A stretch of DNA of 64,000 bases from Neoceratodus forsteri (lineage: Eukaryota; Chordata; Ceratodontiformes; Ceratodontidae), in NCBI GenBank assembly GCA_016271365.2, contig CM057455.1, forward strand, positions 1,561,814,501 to 1,561,878,500, in the 5' to 3' direction. Position 1 is the first letter of the stretch; every line of letters starts with the position of its first letter. Below, piece after piece: positions 11,036 to 20,520 of the stretch. The position numbers and the translations under genes are program-made. The notes beneath the pieces are model-generated. The model did no database searches. It was not told the DNA's origin and was given only the letters and a program-made list of their open reading frames with translations.

Positions 11036-11735
11036 AAGTGGTATGGGGCACCAATTACAGGAGGTGTATGTGGTGACAATTTTAGAACGGTGTGGGTCAA
11101 AAATTTTAGGAGGGTTGCAGAGTGAAAAATTCAAGGGGGTTGGAAGGTGCAAACTCTGGGAGGGTTGCCAGGTGTACACTTCAGGATGGGTATGATGACA
11201 GTTCTGGAAGTTTATTATGTACCAGTTTCAAGAGCTGTGGGGAGTGCAGAATGAAAAACTTAAGTGCTGAGTGAAAAATTCAAGGAGGTTGCAGAGTGCA
11301 AAATCCAGAAGGGTTGCCAGGGTGCACGTTTCATGATGTGTATGGTGAACAGATTTCTGAAAGTTTATTAGGTACCACTTTTAGGAGGTGTGGTGAGTGC
11401 AGAATGAAAAATTTAAGTGGGGTTACAGTGAAAATTTGGGAAGATGGTAGAAATACATTTTGGGAGGGGTACAGGGAGTAATGTTGTAGAGGACTGGTTG
11501 GGCGCAAAGTTTGGTATGGGTGCAGAGTGCAAAATTCATGATAGGCATGTGCTGCAAATTTTGGGAAGATAATTTTGGGATGATAGATCACAGAGGTGGG
11601 ATTTCAGGGGTGTGGGGTTTACAAGGTGGTGGAACCACAAAGTACAAATTTTAAGAGTGGTGGGGTATACATTTTTTAAGGAATGAAGCGTAACCATTTC
11701 TGGAAGAGCACTGGGTACAGATTTCAGGATGGGTG
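11036..11735 (-). repeat. ~25-bp minisatellite, inverted block
   Basis: From about 11036 the same unit is in reverse complement (gggagggttgcagagtgaaa, aaattttgggagg). A higher-order repeat of ~150 bp is visible: 11161-11261 and 11310-11420 share 'gggttgccag', 'gaaagtttatta.gtacca' and 'gagtgcagaatgaaaaa'. Confidence 0.85.
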
Positions 11736-12019
11736 AATGCAGCGACTTTTGTGATTAATTGTAGAAAGAGTTTGCTAGCTAGTAGTCATGCATACTTGCG
11801 GGCAGTGAGGACTAGGATGTGAGTGCCTTTCAGATATCATATTACATAATTACTGTAGCAGACCCTTTACTGAATCAAGCCTTTTTTAACAGGCAGATAA
11901 ATCAAACTTACAGAAATGCTTGCAACTTAGAAAGTCAAACTTTCGGTGAAATGCATTTTGGAGATCTGCCAATCTAAAACATGGTGGCTAAACTGGTGCC
12001 TGCTGCCACTTTTGTTGTA
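11736..12019. other. unassigned DNA
   Basis: No feature recognised between the minisatellite and the SINE tail. Confidence 0.5.
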
Positions 12020-12152
12020 AATTTATTTATTTATTTAGTTTTTGTTGACCGGGTAAATGTACTAGACAAATCCTGCCTATTTTCAGGCACGACCCGGGGG
12101 AGGGGGATACAGATGAATGCCAACTGACCTTGAACCAGATTAAGCTGTTGTA
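12020..12152 (-). mobile_element. SINE 3' tail fragment
   Basis: Matches the reverse complement of 41180-41290 at roughly 90%, including 'tcctgcctattttcaggc' and 'gccaactgaccttgaacc'. The 41180 copy is the tail of the split tRNA-derived SINE (32901-41300), so this is a 5'-truncated copy of that SINE. It ends in an (attt)n tract at about 12020-12036. Confidence 0.65.
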
Positions 12153-13650
12153 AAAATAAGTTAAACAGCATACTGTTATCATTTGATTTGTTCTTTTTGC
12201 TATACTGTAAGACACTGTACTAAGGATTCATTTAGAGACTACTAGCCCCATTGCTTGCTTAAAAATTAACTTGTTAGACTATTAAAAACATGCAGGAAAC
12301 TCGAGGGCTGCCTGAATTGGAAAGCCCACAGTGTACCCTGTCATGTGATGTAAACTAATAACCATGCTGTAGAAGAAATGAGTCGAGACTGGAATGGGCT
12401 GACTAGGCTAAATGATGGGATGAGATTACCAGAAGGTGGGCCAAGGGAACCCCCACTCTGCATGAAGTAGGGGATTGCATGGTACAGCAGCCATCCAAGG
12501 ACTACTGTATCCCCACCAGAGTTGTACACCATTTACTTCTTGCACTAGCCTTTGTCTCTATGTCCCTAACCCACCATGGAGGGTATAGTGATTGGGGGAG
12601 GAGTGCTGATTGGGCCCTGCGGATGCTACAATGGATGTGCAGAGGAGGGCATATTGTTGTTAATGCTGTTTGTAGGGCAACATCATTGGCCCTAGGTACT
12701 GCATTTTTTTCCATGAATGGGCCCATGCTTACCCACTGGTCCACCCTATATCAACTGCCTAGATAGCCCAGCACATGACCAGGGATCAGGTGCAGACAGG
12801 GCATAAACCAGTTACATGGATGTCATGGAGTGCCCCTTAGATGCACATAATGCATGAAGTATGCACTTTGCGGCTTTTCACAGCCCTCTGCATGTAGAAA
12901 AGTTTGGGAGTCTTCCATGGATTGGGTCCTCAGGGACATGTTGCTGTGTGGAGGTCCATATTTTCTCGGGGCTAGGGCCTCTTATAACCTGAATCTGGCC
13001 CTGACTATAAATTAGCAAATGTAAAAACAGTTTCCTCATAAGGCCCATCTATAGCAGAGGCTGCATTTGGAGCTGAAGTCGCAGTTTTCAGCTTTGACAT
13101 CATAGTCATTTTCACAGCAACAGTTGGAGATGTTATAAGCAGTGTATAATGATGTTAGCTCCATAATACGCTTCAGCTGTAAGTGAACTGCAATTGACAA
13201 ATGTGTTTGTGATGTTGTGTAATTATATTGAATTCAGCTGAAGCCAACTCTGGTTTGGAAAGGGGATGAGTACTGGTGCCCCTTTTTAAGGCAGATAAAC
13301 ACATGGAGGAATACAGAATGCACATCAGAGTAACATGGTGCTTCTGAAAAACCAAAGCCAGCAAACAGAAGCACATACAATGTTCAGTGCACTCACAGAG
13401 GGGTATATGGTAGTTACAAAATCAATTTTAGTCAGACAATCCAAATAATCCAAGAAGTCAAGATTGTGGTAATAGATAAAAATGCTGAAAGGCAAAGAAG
13501 CAGATAGCTCCCCTATGAGTCACTGCACACTGTAGCTTCATCAGGATGTGAAGCCAGCAGGCAAGCCTGATTCTTTTATATTACACCAAATTAAAGTAAT
13601 AGTGTGTATTTACAACAGTTAGGATCTATTTGGCAAAAAAGTTTTCATTG
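12153..13650. other. unassigned DNA
   Basis: No gene or named repeat recognised. Near 13530-13550 the minus strand reads 'cctgatgaagctacagtgtg', which recalls the ctgatgaag motif of the inverted-terminus family at 44.5-48.6 kb. That resemblance is weak. Confidence 0.45.
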
Positions 13651-13654
13651 CCAT

Positions 13655-13770
13655 GGGATCAATTCAAGAGACATGCAAGGAAGTACTTCTTCACTGAAAG
13701 AGTGGTGGATACCTGGAACAGTCTTCCAGTGGAGGTGGTTGGGGCAAAAACAGTGGTGGGCTTCAAGCAC
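13655..13770 (+). mobile_element. CR1 LINE 3' end of ORF2
   Basis: Plus-strand translation gives KYFFTERVVDTWNSLPVEVV, then TVVGFKH, the CR1 ORF2 C-terminal signature. The fragment ends where an opposite-strand CR1 tail begins. Confidence 0.85.
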
Positions 13771-14110
13771 AGAAACACAGAATTTGTCAGCAGGAAAGGA
13801 CGGGTAGGCCCATCTAGTCTTCCTATTTTTCACTGCCTAACACTGCACCCTAGACCCTATTTGGTAACAGGTGTCCATTCTTCCTCCTTTTCCTGTACCT
13901 GTTTTGCCCATGTGCCTGTCTCACACCTGCTTGAAGCTCCCCACTATCTTCTCCCTGAGCACATCTTCTGGCAGGCTGTTCTAGATATCCGTCACCATTT
14001 CTGTGAAGTATTTCCTCACATCCCTCTTTACCATCCCCCAAGCTTCATTGCATGCCCCTTTGTTTTGGTATGCCTACTCTTCTGAAAGAGACCCCCCTCC
14101 TGCACCTTGT

Positions 14111-14660
14111 TCACCCCACAAGGTACTTATTGGTCGCAATTATGTCCCCTTCCACTCTCTTCTCTGCCAGCCTCTCCTCATATGGTTTCTTGTGCAACAC
14201 CCTCACTATTTTGGCTGCCCTCCTCTGTGCTGCTTCTACCCTGTCAATATCCTTGCAGAGGTGCTGCCTCCATAACTGTACACAGTACTCTAGGTGGGTT
14301 CTCACTAGTGAGTGATATAGTGGCAATACTGCCTCCCTTCTCCTGCTAGAAACCCCACTCCCTATGCATCCTAGCATCAGGCTAGCCTTACGTACTGCAT
14401 TGCCACACTCCCTTGCCACAAGTAATCAGATAGGATTACCCTATGGTCCTTTCCTTTTGTGGTGACTGTAAGTTCCTTCATCCATCTTATTCACAGTCTC
14501 CTGGTTTTCCTGCCCCAGGTGAATGGCTTCACACTTTTTTGGCATTAAAACCCAGCTGCCACACCATAGACCACTCCTCTAGTTTCCCCAGATTTCTTTG
14601 CATTCTCATCACCCTTCCCTGGGTGTCCACTCTGTTACAGATTTTCATGTCATCCACAAT
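14111..14660 (-). pseudogene. CR1 ORF2 reverse transcriptase, C-terminal part
   Basis: Contains the last RT motifs and the downstream region: DDMKICNRV, EEWSMVWQLGFNAKK, LGCIGSGVSSR, LVRTHLEYCVQLW, KIVRVLHKKPYEERL and GDIIATNKYLVG. This follows the CR1 order closely. Frame breaks are present between 14420 and 14550. Confidence 0.8.
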
Positions 14661-14999
14661 GGCACTCCTCTCCATTTGTCCCTTCATACCCCTACCTTTC
14701 CTATCCTTCCCTATTCCATCCTTTATCCTTCCTTGTGTTTGGTACTGTCCTCCTCTGTTTCATTCTCCCTCTGCCCACCATCCTTAACTCTTCTATCAGC
14801 CTCAGAACCACTTCCCTATCCTGCCATTCCCTCCTCTCCCTTTTCCCTATGCCCCTCTACCCGTGGAGAACTTATATCCTCTGGGCTTTTCCTCTCTAGC
14901 ATTCCATTTTCTAGGGAGTGGGGGCATTCCATGCCTCCCTCATTTTTTTCTGCCTCACCCTTGGCTTTTTTAAATGCCAATCAAAGTAGCATTTAAACT

Positions 15000-15460
15000 T
15001 TCCACCCAGGACTGCCATTCCCCTTCTGGATGGATGGAAGCTGTCTTCTTTATGCAGGCCTTCATCCTCCCAGGTAGGACCTCAGTCCTCAATGTTGCCA
15101 AACCCCTCCTCCCTTCCCTATGCCTTTAACTAGTTGTTGAAGACCCTGGTGTGGTATTCCCCAGCCTCTCCACTGACCATACACAGGTAGCACCTCAATA
15201 AAGGCTACCATATGAGCTACATGCTTCAGGACCCCCATCTCCCTCAACCTATCCAGCACCACCCCTGTTGCATCCCTCCAGGTCATTAGTCCTCAGATGG
15301 ACAATGAAATACAGCTCCCCTTCCTGTCCCACCTTCCTAGTGATCTATATAATCTCATCTCCATCCCTCCATGCTGAGGTGCCAGGTAGCCACCTCACCT
15401 TCCTCATCCCTTCCACCTTGTACCCCAAACTACCCTGTACTGATTGAGTCCCCCACCAGA
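15000..15460 (-). pseudogene. CR1 ORF1 esterase (SGNH) remnant
   Basis: Three SGNH motif blocks are read in order on the minus strand: VGDSI (nucleophile Ser), TNDLE (Asn) and DSFHPSRRGM (Asp..His). Frames change between the blocks and stops occur, so it is not functional. The CR1 ORF1 esterase is a known domain of unclear role, perhaps in lipid or membrane interaction. An SGNH protein of another origin cannot be excluded. Confidence 0.6.
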
Positions 15461-15929
15461 TGTTTCTTCTTCTTCCACTGGGGTTCTCTGCCTCCCACTT
15501 TGGGGCCTTCCATATTGAGGACCCTCACATGCTCCTTGACCACTACCACAGGTGCTTCCTCTTGGCAGTCCCAACTGAAGAATGTGTTCCCGACCTACCA
15601 CCCCCAACCCAGAGCCCACTACAATCCAGCTGGCCCTTCTTCTTGGCACACTCTGGGACAATGGTGGTGGACTTGGTGGTCCCGGGGTGGGTTGAGAAGT
15701 CCCTTGAATCCTAGCCTACTCACCCTAAAGTCTAGTGACCTCCTCCCTCAGCCCAGAGAGGTGCATGCAAATAGGGCAGCTCCTCTGTCTCCGAAAGATC
15801 TCCCTGAAGACTGTTGCTCCATAGCCAGGGCACTGCACCACTCCCATCATTCTCAATACTATAGCCTGTATGACCTGAAAAATAATTTGTGCCCTTGCCT
15901 CACTTAAGGTGTTTCTAATATTTACTAAA

Positions 15930-17625
15930 TATACAGAAACCCTAAGGTCTACTCTACTGGTAAATTAAGTTAGCAGTGAAATAGACCTTATATGTCGTAA
16001 CGCAAAAACAGACAATTTAAATGTGATATGATGTGATAAGCGGGCAAAACAAAACATAGAGGTCACAAAACTACAGTAATCCCTCACTATAATGAACAAC
16101 TTGGGGTCCATCAAGCCAATTCCTTATAGTGACCGATTTGTTATACTAAGGACAGTGTAAATCAACATTTGTACCACACACCCAGACTTAGTAATAAATG
16201 TTAGGCAGTGCAGGTATTGCAACTAAGTGGGGATCAATTGTATTCAACAAAACTCAAGAAGCAACAAAAGAAAAACTCAAAAAATACCTCATAAACTTAA
16301 ATGCTGTACTGAAATCCAGAATCAAGTCCAGCTGTACTCTAGTCCTTAACCAAGTCCAGCTTTCAGTGCAGGTGCAGTACTGTATCAGTTATCAGCATGA
16401 TCAGGAGATTTAAAAAGAACTGTGATTTTTGTTTGTGTCGCACTGCATTTGATTGCAAGATCACTAGCATAGAAGAGAGCATTCCTAAAATGGATTACCT
16501 TAATGGGGTCTGCGTCCTGAGACTACATCCAGAGCAGTCCTGCCTCAATGCCAGAGATTGTTTGCTGGTAGGTGGGCACTGTAATCTGCTCCTCCTCGTC
16601 CCCCTCCTCTTTGTCCACTTTCTGTGCTCCCATTGTTTGTTGACTGATCGCACTGACGATGTTAGCATCAGTCATCTGGTCATGTGTCCCAGTTATGTTG
16701 TCAGAACACAGTCAATCCTTGATGGTGGCAGCCACTGAGTCATCCTGGGGCAGTAAGTCTAGCTGTTCTGCTAGAGATGCAATCTCTGCCGTGTCATCAA
16801 AAGATAAAGTGTTTAAGTGAATGTGTGCTGTTGGTCACCATGACTTATACACCTCCAATAACATGTTAACACTTAATTTAGCTAGCACATTATTAATTAG
16901 CTTGGCACATAATTGCTTCATTGCTTCATTGAGAAAATACTGTAGCTCCTGTTTTTTTGACACTGACAATTGTGGCAGCTGATTGTCAACTGATTGGGAC
17001 AACTGATTGTCAATGTCAAAATCAGGAGCCACGTACAGCATTCGTTATATCTGAGTATTTGATATATCAGGATTCTCTATAATGAGGGGTTACTGTAGTT
17101 TGTTGGTCCTACCAAAAATATAGATGACACAAAACTAGTTTGGTGATATACCCAAAACAGGGTGTATTTACTGTAGGGTTGCAGTAATACAGCATATACA
17201 AAAATAGTAGCCATCTCCTTTGCTAGTAAATTAGACTGGCAATGAAGTAGACATTAGATGTCTTAATGCAAAACAGACATTTTAAATGTGATAAGATGTG
17301 ATAAGTAGGTAACAAAATGTAGATGACACAAACTAGTTTGGTGGTTCTACCCAAAATATAGAAGACTCAAAACTAGTTCAGTGGTTGTATTCAAACAGAG
17401 TGTGACTAGGGCTACAATAAATTATACAGAAACAATAACTGTCTCCTTTGCTAGTAAACTAGATAGGTAATCAAGCAAACAACTTAGCTGTGATAATTTG
17501 TGATAAACATGCAGGCAAAATATTGAATAAATAAAATTAGTTTGGTAGTTCTACCCAAGAGCTACCAAAACAAGTTTGATAGGGTTAAAAGGTTACAGAA
17601 GCAATAGCAGTCACCTTTGATTGAG
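15930..17625. repeat. tandem array, ~228-bp unit, split by Tigger
   Basis: Three imperfect units. 'tgctagtaaattaga' at 17221 recurs as 'tgctagtaaactaga' at 17449 (228 bp) and as 'tactggtaaattaag' near 15952. Each unit has 'aaatgtgata.gatgtgataa', 'agatgacacaaa.ctagttt' and a 'gttctacccaa' block. Subtracting the 1,024-bp Tigger insertion restores a ~240-bp first unit. No coding function is seen. Confidence 0.75.
16074..17095 (-). mobile_element. Tigger/pogo-type DNA transposon, degraded
   Basis: Terminal inverted repeats are 'cagtaatccctcactataat' at the left and the complement of 'ataatgaggggttactg' at the right, flanked by TA at 16072-16073 and 17096-17097. TA duplication and CAGTAnnCCCTC termini are typical of pogo/Tigger elements of the Tc1-mariner superfamily. 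Minus-strand frames (16440-17041) include an acidic stretch (KVDKEEGDEEEQ) plausible for a transposase C-terminus. The DDE core is not recognisable. It lies inside the first unit of the 228-bp array. Confidence 0.85.
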
Positions 17626-17698
17626 GTAGTGATCTGAGAAAGAAAACCGCAACATTCAGGTTGCAGTGGAAGGACCCAAAGATAGGGGGCCTGGAGAG

Positions 17699-18005
17699 CA
17701 TACCTCTCAACTGTCCCTGATTTTCAGGGACATACCTGATTTTGACTCAGAATTTTCCTCTGTCCCTCATAAAATTTGTGTTTTTGTGACAGAACAGTGG
17801 GGATTGAAAGTATAAAATAATGCCAAACATTAAAGTTACAGACTTGTTCTTCTTCAGAAAATGCATCTTACTCTAATCCACTTATTCTATCAGCTTTCTA
17901 AGTGAATAGTACCAATTTTTAAGATGTGTCCCTGATTTTGGGTCTTTGTCTCTGATTTTTTTAAGCTTTGTCCCTGATTTACGAGTAAAGAGGTTGAGAG
18001 GTATG
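17699..18005. mobile_element. hAT-type MITE with 8-bp target duplication
   Basis: A 307-bp element with perfect 13-bp terminal inverted repeats (catacctctcaac / gttgagaggtatg), flanked by identical 8-bp direct repeats ctggagag at 17691-17698 and 18006-18013. The 8-bp duplication fits hAT elements. Inside, 'tgtccctgatttt' recurs near both ends. There is no coding capacity, so mobilisation needed a transposase from elsewhere. Confidence 0.9.
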
Positions 18006-18109
18006 CTGGAGAGCACCATGGCCAACCAACTATTGACTCATGGCTGACTTCAGTAGACTTTACTTCTTCAATGCCCTTAAGCTATGGCCCTTTAGCTCAA
18101 GAATGGTAG

Positions 18110-18760
18110 TGGAGGATGCTTGCACAACACTGTCTGAATATTAGCAAGCCCCACCCACAGCAGGTCAGACTCATTCCAGATTACAGCACTGGACCCCCAA
18201 TACAGTTCAGCTGGGGTGAAGTGTAGTCAGTGGATAGGTACACAGCAAGCAGAGAGAGTTCCACATGGTAGGTCCTTCTTGGCCCCACTGGCCAGAAATA
18301 GACCCATCTCAATAGCACAATCAAGATGTCACAGAACAGTGTGCTGTTTGAAAATCGCTCTTACATAGTCCTGCCCATAGCAGCTCATACTCACTCCTGA
18401 CTGGAGCACTTGAATCCCCAATACAGTTCACATGGGTTGAAATGTGGTCAGTGGACAGGTGCCCAACAGGTACAGAGGATTCAGCAGGTTAGATCCTTCT
18501 TGTCTCAACAAGCCAGAAAAAGACCTCTCTCATCAGCACAGTCTAGAAAGACTTGAATGTCACAGAGTAGAATGCTGTTTGAAAATTGCTTCTATGTAGT
18601 ATCACCCACAGCAGCTCAGGCTTGCTCCCAGCTGGTGCACCAGAAACCCCAGTACAGTATAGATGGGGTGAAGTGTAATCAGTGGACAGATCTCCAACAA
18701 GCAGAGAAGGGTCAATAGGGTAAATCCTTCTTGACCAGACTGGCAAGAAATAGGAAACAT
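18110..18760. repeat. tandem array, ~229-bp unit
   Basis: About 2.7 imperfect units. 'gtgctgtttgaaaatcgct' near 18342 recurs near 18571, and 'cccaatacagttca' near 18195 recurs near 18416 and 18647. Units share 'gtgaagtgta.tcagtgga' and 'gg..gatccttcttg'. The sequence is unrelated to the 228-bp array at 15.9-17.6 kb despite the equal period. Confidence 0.8.
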
Positions 18761-18762
18761 GC

Positions 18763-18930
18763 ATGCATACATGGGATAGGCACAAGGGAATCTTAGTGAG
18801 ATGCAAGAGGGGGGAGGAAGTCAGAGATCAAGTAGGGTCTATGTTGACAGTATAGATGGGGAAAAAAATGAGCAGACTGGGTGGGCTAAGCAGTCCTTAT
18901 TTTCAGTCACATTCTATGTTTCTATCTTTT
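18763..18930 (+). mobile_element. CR1 LINE 3' UTR fragment
   Basis: Contains 'catgggataggcacaagg' (the WDRHKG region), 'gagcagactgggtgggc' and the terminal 'cattctatgtttctat', which match the CR1 3' end seen at 4300-4551. Confidence 0.8.
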
Positions 18931-20149
18931 AGAAATAGCATTTAAACTTTGGTATACAATTCACTGATAAGGACAAATTGTGTAATAGGAAAACAAAGAA
19001 AAGTGAGTAGTGTACACATGTAATAAGTGAACGTGTCAAAAAACAAATTTCTGAGTGACTGCTTACTTTTACCAAAGAAATAAGAGCCAATGGAATAAGA
19101 GTCAAAAATGACAATGTTATCAGAAAGAATTCAGTAGTATATAATTTCACAGAGCTGAAACATAATAAGAAGTAAAGTCATAGGGAAGTAGAACATGCCA
19201 ACCATAAAGAGAAAGCTGAGGAGACACTATTGTGGAGGTTGTAGTTCAGGAATAGAACAGGAAATTCTGTGAGTGATGATCACAACATCTGAATCCTCAT
19301 TTTCTGCCAACAGAGTCTCCATGTCTGTCATGTTATGAAGAGCTTGTTGTAGCAGATCACATTTCTGTTAAATGTGTCCCAAGAGTCCATACCCTATCAA
19401 AGCAGAACTGCTTCATGTTCTATTTCAACACTTACAGTATAAAGTTATTAGTTTACTATTTATTTTTTAAATCTCCACAGTAAATGCAAAATCCTGCACC
19501 TGCATCTCAACTGTAAAACATGGCACAGCTTGCCACCCATTTTCTTCTTTACAGGGATGAAGACAAAATACAGTTCATAAAGTGTTGTCAGATGAACTGA
19601 GTATCTGTCATATAAATTATAGATTTAGGCAACACTCCTGACCAGTCGGAGCACTACCTTTCCCTGCATGTGAGATACCAATTCTTTTTTTTGTTTATTT
19701 AGTATGCTTTTTGGGTGAGCCACTAAAGGCTCAGCCCCCACTCTCCCAGGTCACCCCACCTCCCCTGGGACTTACCTCTTCGAACAATCCCCTGGCTTAC
19801 CCCACAGGGTGGGGCCATTATGTAGATGTGAACCCTCATGAAGCTGGTACAAGGTTACCAGCAGGGATCACCTACCAGCATTAGATCCCTGGCTTATCCC
19901 CCAGAGGGGGGACATGGAGTTGGATCATACCCGATGGATGACTGGAATTGGTCACCATTAGAGTGCCACAGTGGGTGAATGGGGGCATAAGAAGTGGGGT
20001 GTCATACATATCAGCCATGATTTTCCGAAACAAAGGACTCCATAGGGTGTGGCATAGAATGGAGTTATGTGCTGAAGTGTCAATGTCTGTCACACACACC
20101 CACACCATCTAGGCATTGAGAGCTGTCAACTCCCAGCCTCCACCAGGGG
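18931..20149. other. unassigned DNA
   Basis: No gene found. The stretch 19700-20110 is GC-richer, with recurring 'ccctggcttacccc' and 'cccctgg' phrases, and may be a decayed repeat. Confidence 0.4.
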
Positions 20150-20270
20150 TCAGTCATGCACCGAGTGCTCGTTCATCCTCCCCCCTGAAGGAGGAGAGCA
20201 GTCTGAGGGACACTCAGTCCTCCTCCCCCCGCTGGCCCTCCGACGCTCAGGTCCATTCCCAAACCTAGGA
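20150..20270. repeat. dispersed GC-rich repeat, copy 4
   Basis: Shares with copies 1-3 the 'gaaggaggagagcag' block, the 'gctggccctccgacgctcag' block and a 'ccaaacctagg' end. Confidence 0.45.
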
Positions 20271-20324
20271 TATTGGCATTGCAAGTGAACATCTTTCCAC
20301 TGTGCTGATGGGCTGGTTGTGAGA

Positions 20325-20520
20325 CCTTCATTCTGTAAACATAGACACATAGACTCTGATGGCTGATTAGGGCCACTTGGCCCACCCAGTCTGTCCATTT
20401 TATTTAACTTAATTTTGGTGCAGACCCTGCATGATGTACAGCACTTTTTCTTCGTCTCCCCCTTACTTCTTCTATTCCCTTGTGCCTATCACAGGCATTT
20501 CTGAATGTGAAAAATTAGTG
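20325..20520 (-). mobile_element. CR1 LINE 3' UTR fragment
   Basis: On the minus strand it contains 'gataggcacaagggaat', 'gacagactgggtgggcc' and ends in 'tctatgtgtctatgtt'. It is the mirror of the 18763-18930 copy. Confidence 0.8.

Larger units (their letters stand above)
13775..15880 (-). mobile_element. CR1 LINE, internally deleted
   Basis: Read on the minus strand from 15880. An ORF1-like region carries an SGNH/esterase fold: block I VGDSI at about 15441-15457, the TNDL block near 15283-15294, and a D-S-F-H triad block near 15030-15048. Then comes low-complexity sequence (14660-14990). Next is the end of the reverse transcriptase, from DDMKICNRV near 14650 through SLVRTHLEYCVQLW and NKYLVG, then the CR1 3' UTR ('ccatctagtcttcctatttt') to about 13780. 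Known CR1 elements have an esterase-bearing ORF1 and an ORF2 with endonuclease and RT. Here the endonuclease and most of the RT are missing, so the copy is deleted or a mosaic. Confidence 0.75.

Noticed and set aside
8624..11591. Several open frames of 60-130 codons
   Set aside because: They lie in the 25-bp minisatellite or in the GC-rich block that interrupts it. In the array they exist because a period near 25 bp keeps frames open locally. No domain was seen.
13603..15907. Plus-strand frames up to 178 codons
   Set aside because: Mostly shadows of the minus-strand CR1 ORF1 and ORF2. The reverse strand carries the recognisable motifs.
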